Shown: positions 40,068 through 48,690, counted from the stretch's first letter. The stretch: DNA of 64,000 nucleotides from Demequina lignilytica (GCF_030418305.1 NZ_JAUHPX010000003.1:124001-188000); one strand, 5' to 3'. Numbers and translations: made by a program. Notes: generated by a model not told the origin, from the letters alone.

Positions 40068-41327
40068 TCAGAAGCCGGACTCGGTGGGCCGCGGGTAGTG
40101 CTGGAGGTACTTGCTGACCAGGCGCAGGTCCACCGACCGCACCCACAGGCGCCGCTTGAGGCTCGCGTCGCCCCGGTACCGCAGCGGGTGATGGACGCCG
40201 TGGCGGCGCTTCGCGGTGCGGACGCGCGCCCGCAGGCCCGGGTCCAGCAGGTAGCGCAGCAGGAAGCGGTACGGCACCACGCTGTAGAGCACGTCCCGCT
40301 CGGGGCTGAGCGGCGCCGGGGCGCCGTCCACATGCGCCGGGAGCAGGTCGCGGGCGAGCACCTCGGCGACGTTGACGCCCGAGGCCGTCACGTAGAAGTT
40401 GTTGCGGCCGATGCGCGGGTTGGCCTCGAAGAAGACCTTCTCGCCCGTGCGGCTCGAGACCTTGTAGTCGAAGTTCGCGAAGCCCTCGTAGGCGATGTGG
40501 TCGAGCAGGCGGGCCGCCTGGTCGAAGGCCTCGCGGTCGACGCCCGTGAGGATCGCGGCGGGGATCCCGAGCGTGCCCGGAGTGTGCTCCTCGAGCAGCA
40601 CCTGGCCGCCCGCGACGAGCGTCACCTGGCCCGCGCGGTCGCGGTAGGCGGTGAGCGAGCGCATGTGGGTCTCGTCGCCCGGCACGAACTCCTGGACCAG
40701 GAACTCCGACGGGTAGCCGCGCTCCTCGAGGTGGGCCAGCACGTCCACCAGCTCGGCCTCGGACTCGAAGTGATGGATCTTCTGCTTGCCCGGGAACTCG
40801 ATCGCGAACCAGTCCGCGCTGTTGGAGGGCTTGCCGATCAGCGGGTAGGCGAGGTCGCGCTCGCGCAGCTGCGCGACGGCGTCTGCGGGACCGACCGCGG
40901 CCGCGTCGCCGAACGACACGGCCACCGTGAAGGGTGTGCGGATGCCGACCTGGTCGCACGCCTGGGCGAAGGCGACCTTGGAGGAGACGAGGTCGAAGGC
41001 CGCGAGCGAGGGGAACGGGACGATCCACCGCGGGTCGAGCCGCTCGCGGTGCTCCGCGAGCACGCGGACGTGCCAGTCGAGGTTGGTGAACAGGAGCAGG
41101 TCGTGGTCGGGATGCTCCGCCGCGATCGCGTCGAGCCGCGCGAGCAGCGTCTCCGGGGTGAAGATGTCCGGCTCGATGATCCACCGCGCGAGCGTCGAGT
41201 GGCGACCGAAGGTGGTGACGCGCGGCCCGACCACCAGCGACGGCCAGCCGAACCGCTCATGCGCGGCGCGCTGGAACGCGTAGGTCCCGATGTCCCCGCC
41301 GAGCCCGACGACCAGTACCTGCCTCAC
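40068..41327 (-). CDS. ATP-grasp carboxylate-amine ligase, probable cross-bridge ligase
   Basis: 419 residues from GTG 41327; the GTG at 41333 overlaps the GGGAGG site, so the second is preferred. N-terminus [36 protein letters not shown]-grasp core [41 protein letters not shown] and [15 protein letters not shown]. Similar ATP-grasp ligases activate acidic amino acids and couple them to peptides. Adjacent to FemAB, it could attach a D-amino acid to the peptidoglycan bridge (inference, compatible with A4-type walls of Micrococcales). Confidence 0.82.
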   Translation of the reverse strand: MRQVLVVGLGGDIGTYAFQRAAHERFGWPSLVVGPRVTTFGRHSTLARWIIEPDIFTPETLLARLDAIAAEHPDHDLLLFTNLDWHVRVLAEHRERLDPRWIVPFPSLAAFDLVSSKVAFAQACDQVGIRTPFTVAVSFGDAAAVGPADAVAQLRERDLAYPLIGKPSNSADWFAIEFPGKQKIHHFESEAELVDVLAHLEERGYPSEFLVQEFVPGDETHMRSLTAYRDRAGQVTLVAGGQVLLEEHTPGTLGIPAAILTGVDREAFDQAARLLDHIAYEGFANFDYKVSSRTGEKVFFEANPRIGRNNFYVTASGVNVAEVLARDLLPAHVDGAPAPLSPERDVLYSVVPYRFLLRYLLDPGLRARVRTAKRRHGVHHPLRYRGDASLKRRLWVRSVDLRLVSKYLQHYPRPTESGF

Positions 41328-41481
41328 CCGCACCTCCCGATTCGACTCGTCAGTCTAGACGGAGGCGCGCGCCGCTCCCGGGGCGACCGGCGCATCGTCC
41401 CTGCGTCCCCTCCACAGGCATGTGGCGCCTCGGGACCTGGTGCCGGTACCATTGCTCGGTGGCCTCGGCCACAGACGCAAC

Positions 41482-41530
41482 CCTCCTGCTGCGGAAAGAC
41501 CGCAGCCGACCAGACCAGAGGAGGTGGGTA
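41482..41530 (+). ncRNA. Candidate S6:S18 leader RNA of rpsF
   Basis: In the rpsF leader, GCTGCGG (41488-41494) pairs with CCGCAGC (41500-41506) around an AAAGA loop, followed by CCG. CCTCC just before the hairpin can pair with the AGGAGG ribosome binding site (41519-41525), so folding would hide it. This resembles the known S6:S18-binding leader that autoregulates rpsF. Predicted from sequence only. Confidence 0.35.
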
Positions 41531-41533
41531 TCA

Positions 41534-41824
41534 ATGCGCCAGTACGAAATGATGGTCATCCTTGACCCCGAGATCGACGAGCGGACCGTCGCTCCGTCGC
41601 TCGACAAGTACCTGACCGTGATCAGCAACGACAAGGGCACCGTCGACAAGGTCGACATCTGGGGCCGTCGCCGTCTCGCTTATCCGATCAAGAAGAAGGC
41701 TGACGGCATCTACGCGGTGATCAACTTCACCTCGGAGTCCGCCACCGCCAAGGAGCTCGAGCGCCAGCTCGGCATCAACGAGGCGATCCTTCGCACCAAG
41801 CTGCTCCGCCCGGACGCTCACTAG
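41534..41824 (+). CDS. rpsF: 30S ribosomal protein S6
   Basis: 96 residues, [23 protein letters not shown]... with [19 protein letters not shown]. Start ATG 41534 after GAGGTGGG. First gene of rpsF-ssb-rpsR-rplI. Confidence 0.97.
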   Translation: MRQYEMMVILDPEIDERTVAPSLDKYLTVISNDKGTVDKVDIWGRRRLAYPIKKKADGIYAVINFTSESATAKELERQLGINEAILRTKLLRPDAH

Positions 41825-41879
41825 TCCAGGCCCGCATCCCGACTCTCACCAGCGAATACACGAAACCGAGGGAACACAC

Positions 41880-42389
41880 ATGGCAGGCGACACTCAGATC
41901 ACGGTGGTGGGCAACCTCACCGGTGACCCCGAGCTTCGATTCATCTCCTCCGGCGCCGCGGTCGTGAACTTCACCGTCGCGTCGACCCCCCGCACGTTCG
42001 ACCGTCAGTCGAACGAGTGGAAGGACGGGGAGACCCTGTTCATGCGGTGCTCCCTCTGGCGTGAGGCCGCCGAGAACGTCGCAGAGTCCCTCACCAAGGG
42101 CATGCGCGTGATCGTCACCGGCCGTCTCGTGGCCCGCTCGTGGGAGGCGAACGGCGAGAAGCGCACGGTCACCGAGATGCAGGTCGACGAGGTCGGCCCG
42201 TCCCTGAGGTACGCCACGGCCAAGGTCACGCGCACGCAGCGCGGTGGCGGCGGCGGAGGCGGCTTCTCCGGGGGCGGCGGCAACCAGTCGGGCGGCTTCG
42301 GTGGTGGCTACGGCGGCGGCTCGCCCGCCGGAGGCTCGAGCAACGACCCGTGGGCGACCGCCCCGGCGTCGGATGAGCCCCCGTTCTAA
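41880..42389 (+). CDS. ssb: Single-stranded DNA-binding protein
   Basis: 169 residues. OB fold ([31 protein letters not shown]..., [30 protein letters not shown]), then a Gly-rich linker and the acidic protein-interaction tip DEPPF. Coats ssDNA and recruits partners. Ends 27 bases before rpsR. Confidence 0.97.
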   Translation: MAGDTQITVVGNLTGDPELRFISSGAAVVNFTVASTPRTFDRQSNEWKDGETLFMRCSLWREAAENVAESLTKGMRVIVTGRLVARSWEANGEKRTVTEMQVDEVGPSLRYATAKVTRTQRGGGGGGGFSGGGGNQSGGFGGGYGGGSPAGGSSNDPWATAPASDEPPF

Positions 42390-42416
42390 CAGGTACTTTT
42401 CATCAGGAGTCTTCAC

Positions 42417-42653
42417 ATGGCTAAGCACGACATCCGCAAGCCGCGCAAGAAGGTCAACCCGCTCAAGGCCGCCAAGGTCGACAAGGTTGACTACAAGGAC
42501 ACCGCGCTGCTTCGCAAGTTCATCTCCGACCGCGGCAAGATCCGTTCGCGCCGCGTCACCGGTGTCACCGTCCAGGAGCAGCGCGACATCGCGCGGGCGA
42601 TCAAGGTCGCTCGTGAGATGGCGCTCCTCCCCTACGCCGGCTCCGGCCGCTGA
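42417..42653 (+). CDS. rpsR: 30S ribosomal protein S18
   Basis: 78 residues: [20 protein letters not shown]..., with [32 protein letters not shown]. Start follows CAGGAG. No zinc-ribbon Cys at the N-terminus, so the zinc-free form. Confidence 0.97.
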   Translation: MAKHDIRKPRKKVNPLKAAKVDKVDYKDTALLRKFISDRGKIRSRRVTGVTVQEQRDIARAIKVAREMALLPYAGSGR

Positions 42654-42668
42654 TCGGGGGTCTGTCTC

Positions 42669-43115
42669 ATGGCTAAGGTCATCCTGACCCACGAGGTCTC
42701 CGGCCTCGGCATCGCCGGCGACGTCGTCGACGTCAAGGACGGTTACGCCCGCAACTACCTCGTCCCCCGCAAGCTGGCCACCCCGTGGTCGGCGGGTGCC
42801 GAGAAGCAGATCGAGGGCCTCCGCAAGGCGCAGCGCGCCAAGGAGATCGCGTCCATCGAGGGTGCTCAGGCCGCGCGCGACGCGCTCCAGGCCTCGCCCG
42901 TGGTGGTCTCGGTCAAGGCCGGCGAGTCGGGCCGCCTCTTCGGCGCCGTGTCGCCCGCCGACATCGCGGACGCCATCGGCGACCGCGCCAAGGTCGACAA
43001 GCGTCGCATCCACGTGGCGCAGCCGATCAAGGCGCTGGGCGAGTACGAGGTCAAGGTCTCGCTGCACAGCGACGTCGCGGCCAAGGTCACCGTCCAGGTG
43101 GTCGCCGCGAAGTAG
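42669..43115 (+). CDS. rplI: 50S ribosomal protein L9
   Basis: 148 residues: KVILTHEVSGLGIAGDVVDVKDGYARNYLVPRKLATPW, the L9 signature, long central helix (EKQIEGLRKAQRAKEIASIEGAQAARDAL) and C-terminal domain (SVKAGESGRLFGAVSPADIADAI). Last gene of the ribosomal/ssb operon; a terminator follows. Confidence 0.97.
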   Translation: MAKVILTHEVSGLGIAGDVVDVKDGYARNYLVPRKLATPWSAGAEKQIEGLRKAQRAKEIASIEGAQAARDALQASPVVVSVKAGESGRLFGAVSPADIADAIGDRAKVDKRRIHVAQPIKALGEYEVKVSLHSDVAAKVTVQVVAAK

Positions 43116-43134
43116 TCCTCGCGACACACGCGTT

Positions 43135-43182
43135 CGAGGCCCGGCGCGCCGTCCCCTAGCGGGGGCGGGGCGCCGGGCCTCG
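43135..43182 (+). terminator. Terminator after rplI
   Basis: CGAGGCCCGGCGC (43135-43147) pairs with GCGCCGGGCCTCG (43170-43182), a 13-bp perfect stem; the enclosed GTCCCC/GGGGGC can extend it. Confidence 0.85.
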
Positions 43183-43275
43183 ATGCATGTCGGGGCGGGT
43201 GTCGGGCGTCGGGCGCGAGCCGCGGCTCCGTTGACGCCTCCACCTCCCACCTCCCACCGCCCGCGGCCGCCTTCC

Positions 43276-43374
43276 GCCGCCTGACCCGCTTCCCGCCCGC
43301 TCCGCCTCCCGCCGCTTGATCCGCTTCCCGCCGCTTGATCCGCTTCCCGCCGCCGCGTCCCGCCGCCGCGTCCC
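43276..43374. repeat. Degenerate tandem repeats (19 bp and 13 bp)
   Basis: A 19-bp unit GCCGCTTGATCCGCTTCCC is present at 43311-43329 and 43330-43348, with a degenerate copy at 43276-43294. Two 13-bp units GCCGCCGCGTCCC (43349-43361, 43362-43374) follow and run straight into repeat copy E. Strongly pyrimidine-rich; G-rich on the strand of copy E. The rest of the 379-base rplI-DUF559 gap holds the terminator and nothing else I can identify. Confidence 0.7.
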
Positions 43375-43431
43375 GAAATGGAGCTCTGGTGCCCGAAACG
43401 GCCGCGTTGCGTGCACTCAACGTCCATTTCG
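43374..43431 (-). repeat. 58-bp palindromic repeat, copy E (inverted, 5' side)
   Basis: Outer arms CGAAATGGA (43374-43382) and TCCATTTCG (43423-43431) pair perfectly; inner arms diverge except GTGC/GCAC. The conserved loop core CCGAAACGGCCGCGTTGCGT reads opposite to copies D, F and G. It faces copy F across the DUF559 gene. It contains the ATG at 43378 that opens the long reading frame of that gene. Confidence 0.85.
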
Positions 43432-43494
43432 GCTCAGCGGGCGCCTGGCGGCCGGCGGCTCGGCGGGCTCACCAGGTCTCCGGTGCGAGGACCG

Positions 43495-44511
43495 ATGTCG
43501 ACAGGCCCCCGCGCGTTCCCGCCCGTGCCCGCCGCCGGTCGACCGACGCCGCGCCCGCCGATGCCGGCCCACGATCTGGCCATGGGGACTCACAGGGCGC
43601 TCGTGGCACGTCTGACCGACGAGGTCGATCGGATGCGGCGCGGCAGGATCGCGGCGCCCCGAGGTGCGCTGCTTCGCGTGCTCGGGCGGCGGTTGCTGGA
43701 GCGGGCCGTCGAGAGCGGCGTGCTGGTGCGACTGCTGCCCGGCGTCTACGCGCCCGCCGACCTGGCGACGGATCACCGCGTGCTCTGCCATGCGGTGACG
43801 CTGGCCTCGCGAGGGCGCGCCACCATCGCAGGCCGCTCTGCTCTGCACCTGGTGAACGACGCGTACCCGGCGCCCCGCGTGGTCCAGGTGATCGTCGACC
43901 CGAGCAGCCACGCTCCCCGCGCCCCATGGATCCAGGCACGTCGCATCCCCGCTCCAGGGCCCGCGTGGACGCTTCGCCGTTGCCGCGTGCTGACGCCGCC
44001 GGATGCGGTGGTCGACGCCTGGGCGCGCGCCCCGGTCGAGCGGCGGCGCGCGGTCCTGTACGACGCGCTGTGGCTGCGATGCGCGGCACCTGCGGCGATC
44101 GCGGAGGCCTCGTCCGGGCGCGGCAAGGTCCCCCAGCGTGCCGAGCTCCTGGCGATTCTCGGCGAGTTCATCGACGGGGCGCAGTCGCCCGGTGAGGTGA
44201 TGGCACGGCGCGAGGTCTTCCGCCATCCACGGTACGACGAGTTCGAACGGCAGGTCCCGGTCGTCGGTGACGGGCGCGGGCGGCCTGTCGACATGCTCCA
44301 TCGTCGGGCCCGCCTGGCGGTCGAGATCGACTCCGACTCGTATCACGGCGCCCCGGAGGACGTGGCTCGGGACCACCGGCGCGATGTCGAGCTCAGCGCG
44401 CTCGGCTACCAGACGGTCCGCTACCGGTACCGAGACCTGAGAGACCGGCCCGAGTGGTGCCGCCGGACCCTCGACCGGATCGTCGCGGTCCGGCTGCGAG
44501 ATCTCGCCTGA
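43495..44511 (+). CDS. AbiEi-like/DUF559 (Vsr-type PD-(D/E)XK) protein 2, flanked by inverted repeats
   Basis: 338 residues from ATG 43495, which has GCGAGG upstream; later ATGs (43561, 43582) are possible, and the frame opens inside copy E. N-terminal winged helix of AbiEi type (RLLERAVESGVLVRLLPGVYAPADL), middle domain (AGRSALHLVNDAYPAPRVVQVIVD), and a C-terminal DUF559 domain: RPVDMLHRRARLAVEIDSDSYHG, DHRRDVELSALGYQTVRYRYRD. Distantly related to the protein at 25118, not a recent duplicate, yet with the same layout of inverted 58-bp repeats on both sides. Molecular function is unproven. Confidence 0.83.
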   Translation: MSTGPRAFPPVPAAGRPTPRPPMPAHDLAMGTHRALVARLTDEVDRMRRGRIAAPRGALLRVLGRRLLERAVESGVLVRLLPGVYAPADLATDHRVLCHAVTLASRGRATIAGRSALHLVNDAYPAPRVVQVIVDPSSHAPRAPWIQARRIPAPGPAWTLRRCRVLTPPDAVVDAWARAPVERRRAVLYDALWLRCAAPAAIAEASSGRGKVPQRAELLAILGEFIDGAQSPGEVMARREVFRHPRYDEFERQVPVVGDGRGRPVDMLHRRARLAVEIDSDSYHGAPEDVARDHRRDVELSALGYQTVRYRYRDLRDRPEWCRRTLDRIVAVRLRDLA

Positions 44512-44534
44512 GCGCTGGGGCCGGTTCAAGGAGG

Positions 44535-44592
44535 TGTAGTGGCCGATCGGCGTCCGAAAGAGGGCGGTCTCGGGCACGGATCCTCCATTTCG
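44535..44592 (+). repeat. 58-bp palindromic repeat, copy F (direct, 3' side)
   Basis: Right arm GCACGGATCCTCCATTTCG (44574-44592) is intact; the left arm is degraded but aligns in register (TGG..GATCGG at 44540-44550), as does the loop (CCGAAAGAGGGCGGTCTCGG). It starts 24 bases after the DUF559 stop and is followed by G-tracts (44593-44640). With copy E it forms an inverted pair around the gene. Confidence 0.8.
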
Positions 44593-44770
44593 GCGGAGGG
44601 CCGGGTTGGAGGAGTGCGGGGCAGGTCGGGCGCGCGGGGTCGTCCCGGGGCGTGTGAACGTTCGCATGGCGCGCGTCCGGGAGGGCGCCCGCGGCGGCGG
44701 GACGATGCGGATTGCGGCACCGCGCGCCGACACGCCGAAGCGCGACACGCCGAGGACTTTGTCCCCCGCG

Positions 44771-44911
44771 GTTTCCACAGCGGTGCGTCCAGCGAAATCC
44801 CTGGCAGGCACAGGGTTAAACGTCACGTTGACGGTTCATCCACATTTTCCTCCACACCCTCCCCAGGGAGTTGTCCACGGTTCCTCCACTGTGGATAACG
44901 AGTTCTCCACG
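44771..44911. promoter_or_regulatory. DnaA-box cluster upstream of dnaB
   Basis: Within 141 bases: a perfect box TTATCCACA on the minus strand (44890-44898), TCATCCACA (44836-44844, one mismatch), TTGTCCACG (44871-44879), TTCTCCACG (44903-44911), GTTTCCACA (44771-44779), and further TCCAC motifs. The region is AT-richer than its surroundings and lies 125 bases before the dnaB start. It implies DnaA binding and possible DnaA control of dnaB. The rest of the 44512-45035 gap holds repeat F and a GGACGATGCG motif at 44700. Confidence 0.65.
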
Positions 44912-45035
44912 GTCCGTCCACGGTCGGGGCGCTCGCGGATTTGAGCCGCCGCGCCGGGCGCTCTACATTCGCGTGTCTGACCCCCGCGCGACACTGATGG
45001 CGTCCGGGGCTCACCCGTACAGGAGAGGGAGCACG

Positions 45036-46409
45036 ATGTCGGTCGACGAGCTCGAGGCCGCGTACGCCGGAGGCGGCGAGCGCGCCACGTTCGATCGCGT
45101 GCCGCCGCAGAACCTGGAGGCCGAGCAGTCGGTCCTCGGCTCGATGATGTTGTCCAAGGACGCGATGGCCGACGTCATCGAGGCCGTGCGCGGCGACGAC
45201 TTCTACAAGCCCGCGCACGAGACGATCTTCGAGGTCGCGGTCAAGCTGTACAACACCGGAGACCCCGTCGACGCGCTCACGGTGTCCGCCGAGCTGCAGC
45301 GCCGGGGCGAGTTGGCGCGGGTCGGCGGAGCGGAGTACCTCCACACCCTCATCGCCTCGGTCCCGTCGGCGGCGTCCGCAGGCTACTACGCCCGGATCGT
45401 GCGCGAGCAGGCGATCCTGCGGAAGCTGGTCGAGGCAGGCACGCGGATCGCGAACCTCGGGTACGCCGGCGAGGGTTCGGAGGTCGACCAGATCGTCGAC
45501 GCCGCCTCGTCTGAGATCTTCGCCGTGACCGAGCGCCGCAACTCCGAGGACTACCTCCCTATCGGCGAGATCATGGAGCGCACTCTCGAGGAGGTCGACG
45601 CGGCGTCCTCGCGCGACGGCAAGATGCTCGGCGTCCCGACGGGCTTCCGCGACCTCGACGACCTCACGGGTGGCCTCCAGGCCGGTCAGATGGTGGTCAT
45701 CGCGGCCCGACCCGCGGTCGGAAAGTCGACGCTCGGTCTCGACATCGCGCGCTCGTGCGCGATCCACCACAACAAGGCCGCCGTCATCTTCTCCCTCGAG
45801 ATGAGCCGCGAGGAGATCACCAAGCGCATGCTCTCCGCCGAGGCGAGCGTCAAGCTGTCGAGCCTGACCAAGGGCCCGATGGGGCCGAGCGACTGGGAGC
45901 GGCTCGCCCAGACCGCCGCGAAGGTCGCGAAGGCGCCGCTGTTCATCGACGACAGCCCCAACATGTCGCTCATGGAGATCCGCGCCAAGTGCCGCCGCCT
46001 CAAGCAGCAGCACGACCTCAAGCTGATCGTGGTCGACTACCTGCAGCTCATGACCTCGGGTCGCAAGGTCGAGTCCCGTCAGCAGGAGGTCTCGGAGTTC
46101 TCCCGTGCGCTCAAGCTGCTCGCGAAGGAGGTCGAGGCGCCGGTGATCGCGATCTCGCAGCTGAACCGAGGCTCGGAGCAGCGCGGCGACAAGAAGCCCA
46201 TGCTGTCGGACATGCGTGAGTCGGGTGCGATCGAGCAGGACGCGGACATCGTGATCCTCCTGCACCGCGAGGACGTCTACGACCGCGAGAACCGCCCCGG
46301 GGAGGCCGACTTCATCGTCGCCAAGCACCGCGCCGGACCCACCGACACCATCGAGGTGGCGTTCCGCAAGGACTACGCGCACTTCACCGACATGGCGCGG
46401 GACCTCTGA
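45036..46409 (+). CDS. dnaB: Replicative DNA helicase DnaB
   Basis: 457 residues, with no intein. N-terminal domain PPQNLEAEQSVLGSMMLSKDAMADVIE; RecA-like ATPase with Walker A ARPAVGKSTLGLDIAR near 228-243, Walker B LIVVDYLQLM near 327, and the arginine-finger region. Hexameric helicase at the replication fork. Start ATG 45036 after AGGAGAGGGAG; the in-frame extension upstream has no site and runs into the DnaA-box region. Confidence 0.98.
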   Translation: MSVDELEAAYAGGGERATFDRVPPQNLEAEQSVLGSMMLSKDAMADVIEAVRGDDFYKPAHETIFEVAVKLYNTGDPVDALTVSAELQRRGELARVGGAEYLHTLIASVPSAASAGYYARIVREQAILRKLVEAGTRIANLGYAGEGSEVDQIVDAASSEIFAVTERRNSEDYLPIGEIMERTLEEVDAASSRDGKMLGVPTGFRDLDDLTGGLQAGQMVVIAARPAVGKSTLGLDIARSCAIHHNKAAVIFSLEMSREEITKRMLSAEASVKLSSLTKGPMGPSDWERLAQTAAKVAKAPLFIDDSPNMSLMEIRAKCRRLKQQHDLKLIVVDYLQLMTSGRKVESRQQEVSEFSRALKLLAKEVEAPVIAISQLNRGSEQRGDKKPMLSDMRESGAIEQDADIVILLHREDVYDRENRPGEADFIVAKHRAGPTDTIEVAFRKDYAHFTDMARDL

Positions 46410-46473
46410 GGTCGCACCCATCCGGTCCACCGGGGTCTCCGAAGACCTCGCAGGACGATCCTGGGGAGGGACG

Positions 46474-47076
46474 ATGCGACGAGGCGGGGCCGCGGTTGCG
46501 GCGACGATAACGACCATGGCGGGGCTGCTGGTGCTCGCCGGATGCGCGAGCGGCGGCACGGCGGAGGACGCGGCCGCGCCCGGCGCTGCAGCGACCTCCG
46601 AGGATGCTGTGATGACGCCCGAGGCGTCCACCGAGCCCACCGATGACGACGCCATGATGACCGGCACCGACGGCGATGCCGCGATGGCGGCCATCATCGA
46701 CGGAGCCGACTTCGACCCCGCATCGTTGGCCGGCACCGACACGGTCCTGTGGTTCTGGGCGCCGTGGTGCCCGACGTGCCAGCGCCAGGCGGGACTCGTC
46801 AACGAGGCGCTGCCGCAGCTCCCCGACGGCGTCGAGTTCATCGGGGTGGCCGGGTTGACCGACTCCGAGGATCAGGTCGACCAGTTCATCGACGAGTACG
46901 GCGTCCAGGACATGACGCACGTGGTCGACCTCGAGGGCGACACCTGGCGGTACTTCGAGGTCGCGTCCCAGTCGACGTTCGTGTTCCTCGACGACTCGGG
47001 CATGGTCACGGTGACCGGCGCGGGCACGACCGTCGAGGAGATCGTCACCCGCGCGGAGGAGCTCGCCGCGAGCTGA
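46474..47076 (+). CDS. Thioredoxin-fold lipoprotein (TlpA/DsbE-like)
   Basis: 200 residues. Signal peptide ending in the lipobox LAGC with Cys24, an acidic low-complexity linker to about residue 75, then a thioredoxin domain with FWAPWCPTC (active-site CPTC near 94-97), and a cis-loop near STFVFLDDSG. Extracytoplasmic thiol-disulfide protein anchored to the membrane. The ATG is part of a GGACGATGCG 10-mer (46469-46478). Convergent with CcdA/GyrI-like genes; CcdA could supply its reductant (inference). Confidence 0.92.
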   Translation: MRRGGAAVAATITTMAGLLVLAGCASGGTAEDAAAPGAAATSEDAVMTPEASTEPTDDDAMMTGTDGDAAMAAIIDGADFDPASLAGTDTVLWFWAPWCPTCQRQAGLVNEALPQLPDGVEFIGVAGLTDSEDQVDQFIDEYGVQDMTHVVDLEGDTWRYFEVASQSTFVFLDDSGMVTVTGAGTTVEEIVTRAEELAAS

Positions 47077-47099
47077 CGAGTCCGGCTCGACCCCCAGAG

Positions 47100-47711
47100 T
47101 CAGGCGGCGCGGACCGGCTGGCGCAGCAGGGTCCGCAGCCTCGCAGGCGTGGTGCGCCTCAGGTCGGACAGGTAGATCTCGTGGTGGTGACCGGCCTCGA
47201 CCAGCCCGGCCGCGGGCAGCACCTCGGCGTGCAGCTGCGCGAGCACGGGCCCCTCGGCGTCGAACGGCCCCACGTGCAGCGTCTGGAGGCACCGGCCCTC
47301 GGCGAGCGTGAGGACGCGCACATCGTCGAGCCGCGCCGGCGCGCCCTTGGCGCGCGTGACCGCGACCGCATCGGCGACCGCCGCATCGTCGAGCCAGGGC
47401 GGCACCATGAGCATGGCGGTCCAGCTCCACGCCCCCTTGTCGCGGGAGGTGAAGGTGGTCATGTCCTCCGCCCACCACAGCCCCTCGAGCGGCGGCAACA
47501 CGTAGTCGCGCCCCGCGGTCCTGGATGCGAACTTGAGCGCGTAGGCGACCGGGTAGAGCGCGGCGAGGGCCTCGGCGAAGGCGGGGCCGTTCGGATCACC
47601 CGTGCCGTCGACGGCGACGAGGCGGCGCTCGGGCACGTCGAGCTCCGACCAGGCTCCCGCGCGGGCGCGGAAGCCGGGGTCGGATCGCTTGAAGTCGACC
47701 TTGTCGCTCAC
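47100..47711 (-). CDS. GyrI-like small-molecule-binding domain protein
   Basis: 203 residues. VDFKRSDPGFRARAGAWSELDVPERRLVAVDGTGDPNGPAFAEALAALYPVAYALKF and the C-terminal LQTLHVGPFDAEGPVLAQLHAEVLPAAGLVEAGHHHEIYLSDLRRTTPARLRTLLRQPV match stand-alone GyrI-like/SbmC domain proteins, which bind or hydrolyse small compounds. Start GTG overlaps the ccdA stop (GTGA), so both are co-translated. Confidence 0.9.
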   Translation of the reverse strand: MSDKVDFKRSDPGFRARAGAWSELDVPERRLVAVDGTGDPNGPAFAEALAALYPVAYALKFASRTAGRDYVLPPLEGLWWAEDMTTFTSRDKGAWSWTAMLMVPPWLDDAAVADAVAVTRAKGAPARLDDVRVLTLAEGRCLQTLHVGPFDAEGPVLAQLHAEVLPAAGLVEAGHHHEIYLSDLRRTTPARLRTLLRQPVRAA

Positions 47712-48601
47712 CGCGCCTCCGCTCGTCGCGCCGCCACCTCCACCGTAACGGCCGCTCCCACGGCGAGCACGACCAGCCCCACCAGCACCGGGGTGCCCCA
47801 GTCCTGGACCGCGAACGTCACCGCGGACTGCCAGCGCGTGGTGACCGCGATCACGGGGTCGAGCGCGTCGATGCCGAACCGGGGCAGCACCTCCGCGAGC
47901 CCGAAGAGCGTGACGTAGACGCCCGCCAGCACCATCAGCACCCCGCCGATCCGCATGAGCAGCGGCGTGCGGCGGCGCAGCGCCGCGGCGACACCGGTGC
48001 CGGCGAGGGCGGCCACGAGCGACACCAGCACCACGGCCGTCCCCATCCCGAGCCCGTACGCGACGAACGGCGTGATGGTCGCGACCGGTCCCCCGGCGCC
48101 GAGCGCCTGCGTGACCACGACCAGGAAGAGCCCGATGGTGCAGCTGAGCGACGCGACGGCGAACGATGCGCCGTACGCGGCCTGGGAGAGCCACGTGCGG
48201 CCGGGCGCGCGGGAGCCGCGCGCCAGCGCGCCCAGCCCGGGACCCGAGAGCTCGCCGCGCCAGGCCATGCGGACGCCGAGGATCGCGACCAGCACGCCGA
48301 GCACGATCGTCACGTAGGAAACCGCCGGGAGCACCGACGCCTGCAGGCCGAGCGACACCCCCGCGAAGAGCAGCCCGAACGCGAGGAACACCGCGACGAA
48401 CCCGACGGTCATCGCCAGCGCGAAGCCCAGCGCGCGCCGCAGCGCGATCGCGCGCGGAACCCCCGCATCGTCTCCCCCGACCGCGCCGGCGGAGCCGGTC
48501 ACGATCAGCGTGAGGTAGGCCGGCAGGAGCGCGAAGCCGCACGGGTTGAACGCCGCGACGGCGCCCAGCAGCAGGGCGTACGCGGTGTCGGCGTCGAGCA
48601 T
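47708..48601 (-). CDS. CcdA/DsbD-type cytochrome c biogenesis membrane protein
   Basis: 297 residues with seven to eight TM helices. FNPCGFALLPAYLTLIVTG near residues 20-38 carries the first redox Cys, and SFAVASLSCTIGLFLVVV the second. Moves electrons from cytoplasmic thioredoxin to extracytoplasmic thiol proteins. Start ATG 48601 after AAGGAGG. Its likely partner is the thioredoxin lipoprotein encoded convergently at 46474. Confidence 0.92.
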   Translation of the reverse strand: MLDADTAYALLLGAVAAFNPCGFALLPAYLTLIVTGSAGAVGGDDAGVPRAIALRRALGFALAMTVGFVAVFLAFGLLFAGVSLGLQASVLPAVSYVTIVLGVLVAILGVRMAWRGELSGPGLGALARGSRAPGRTWLSQAAYGASFAVASLSCTIGLFLVVVTQALGAGGPVATITPFVAYGLGMGTAVVLVSLVAALAGTGVAAALRRRTPLLMRIGGVLMVLAGVYVTLFGLAEVLPRFGIDALDPVIAVTTRWQSAVTFAVQDWGTPVLVGLVVLAVGAAVTVEVAARRAEAR

Positions 48602-48690
48602 GGGGCCTCCTTCGTGGGTACACGCTCCCACGGTTCGGCGCCGGGGAGGCGGTGGATGGGCGGGGTCTGCGTGTCGCGTGGACCGCGCCG

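Noticed and set aside
43378..43494. ATG inside repeat copy E as start of the DUF559 protein
   Set aside because: The added residues match the repeat and not the AbiEi-type domain; no ribosome binding site. Left as a possibility only.
45036..46409. Intein in dnaB
   Set aside because: Length (457 residues) and continuous motifs show an uninterrupted helicase.
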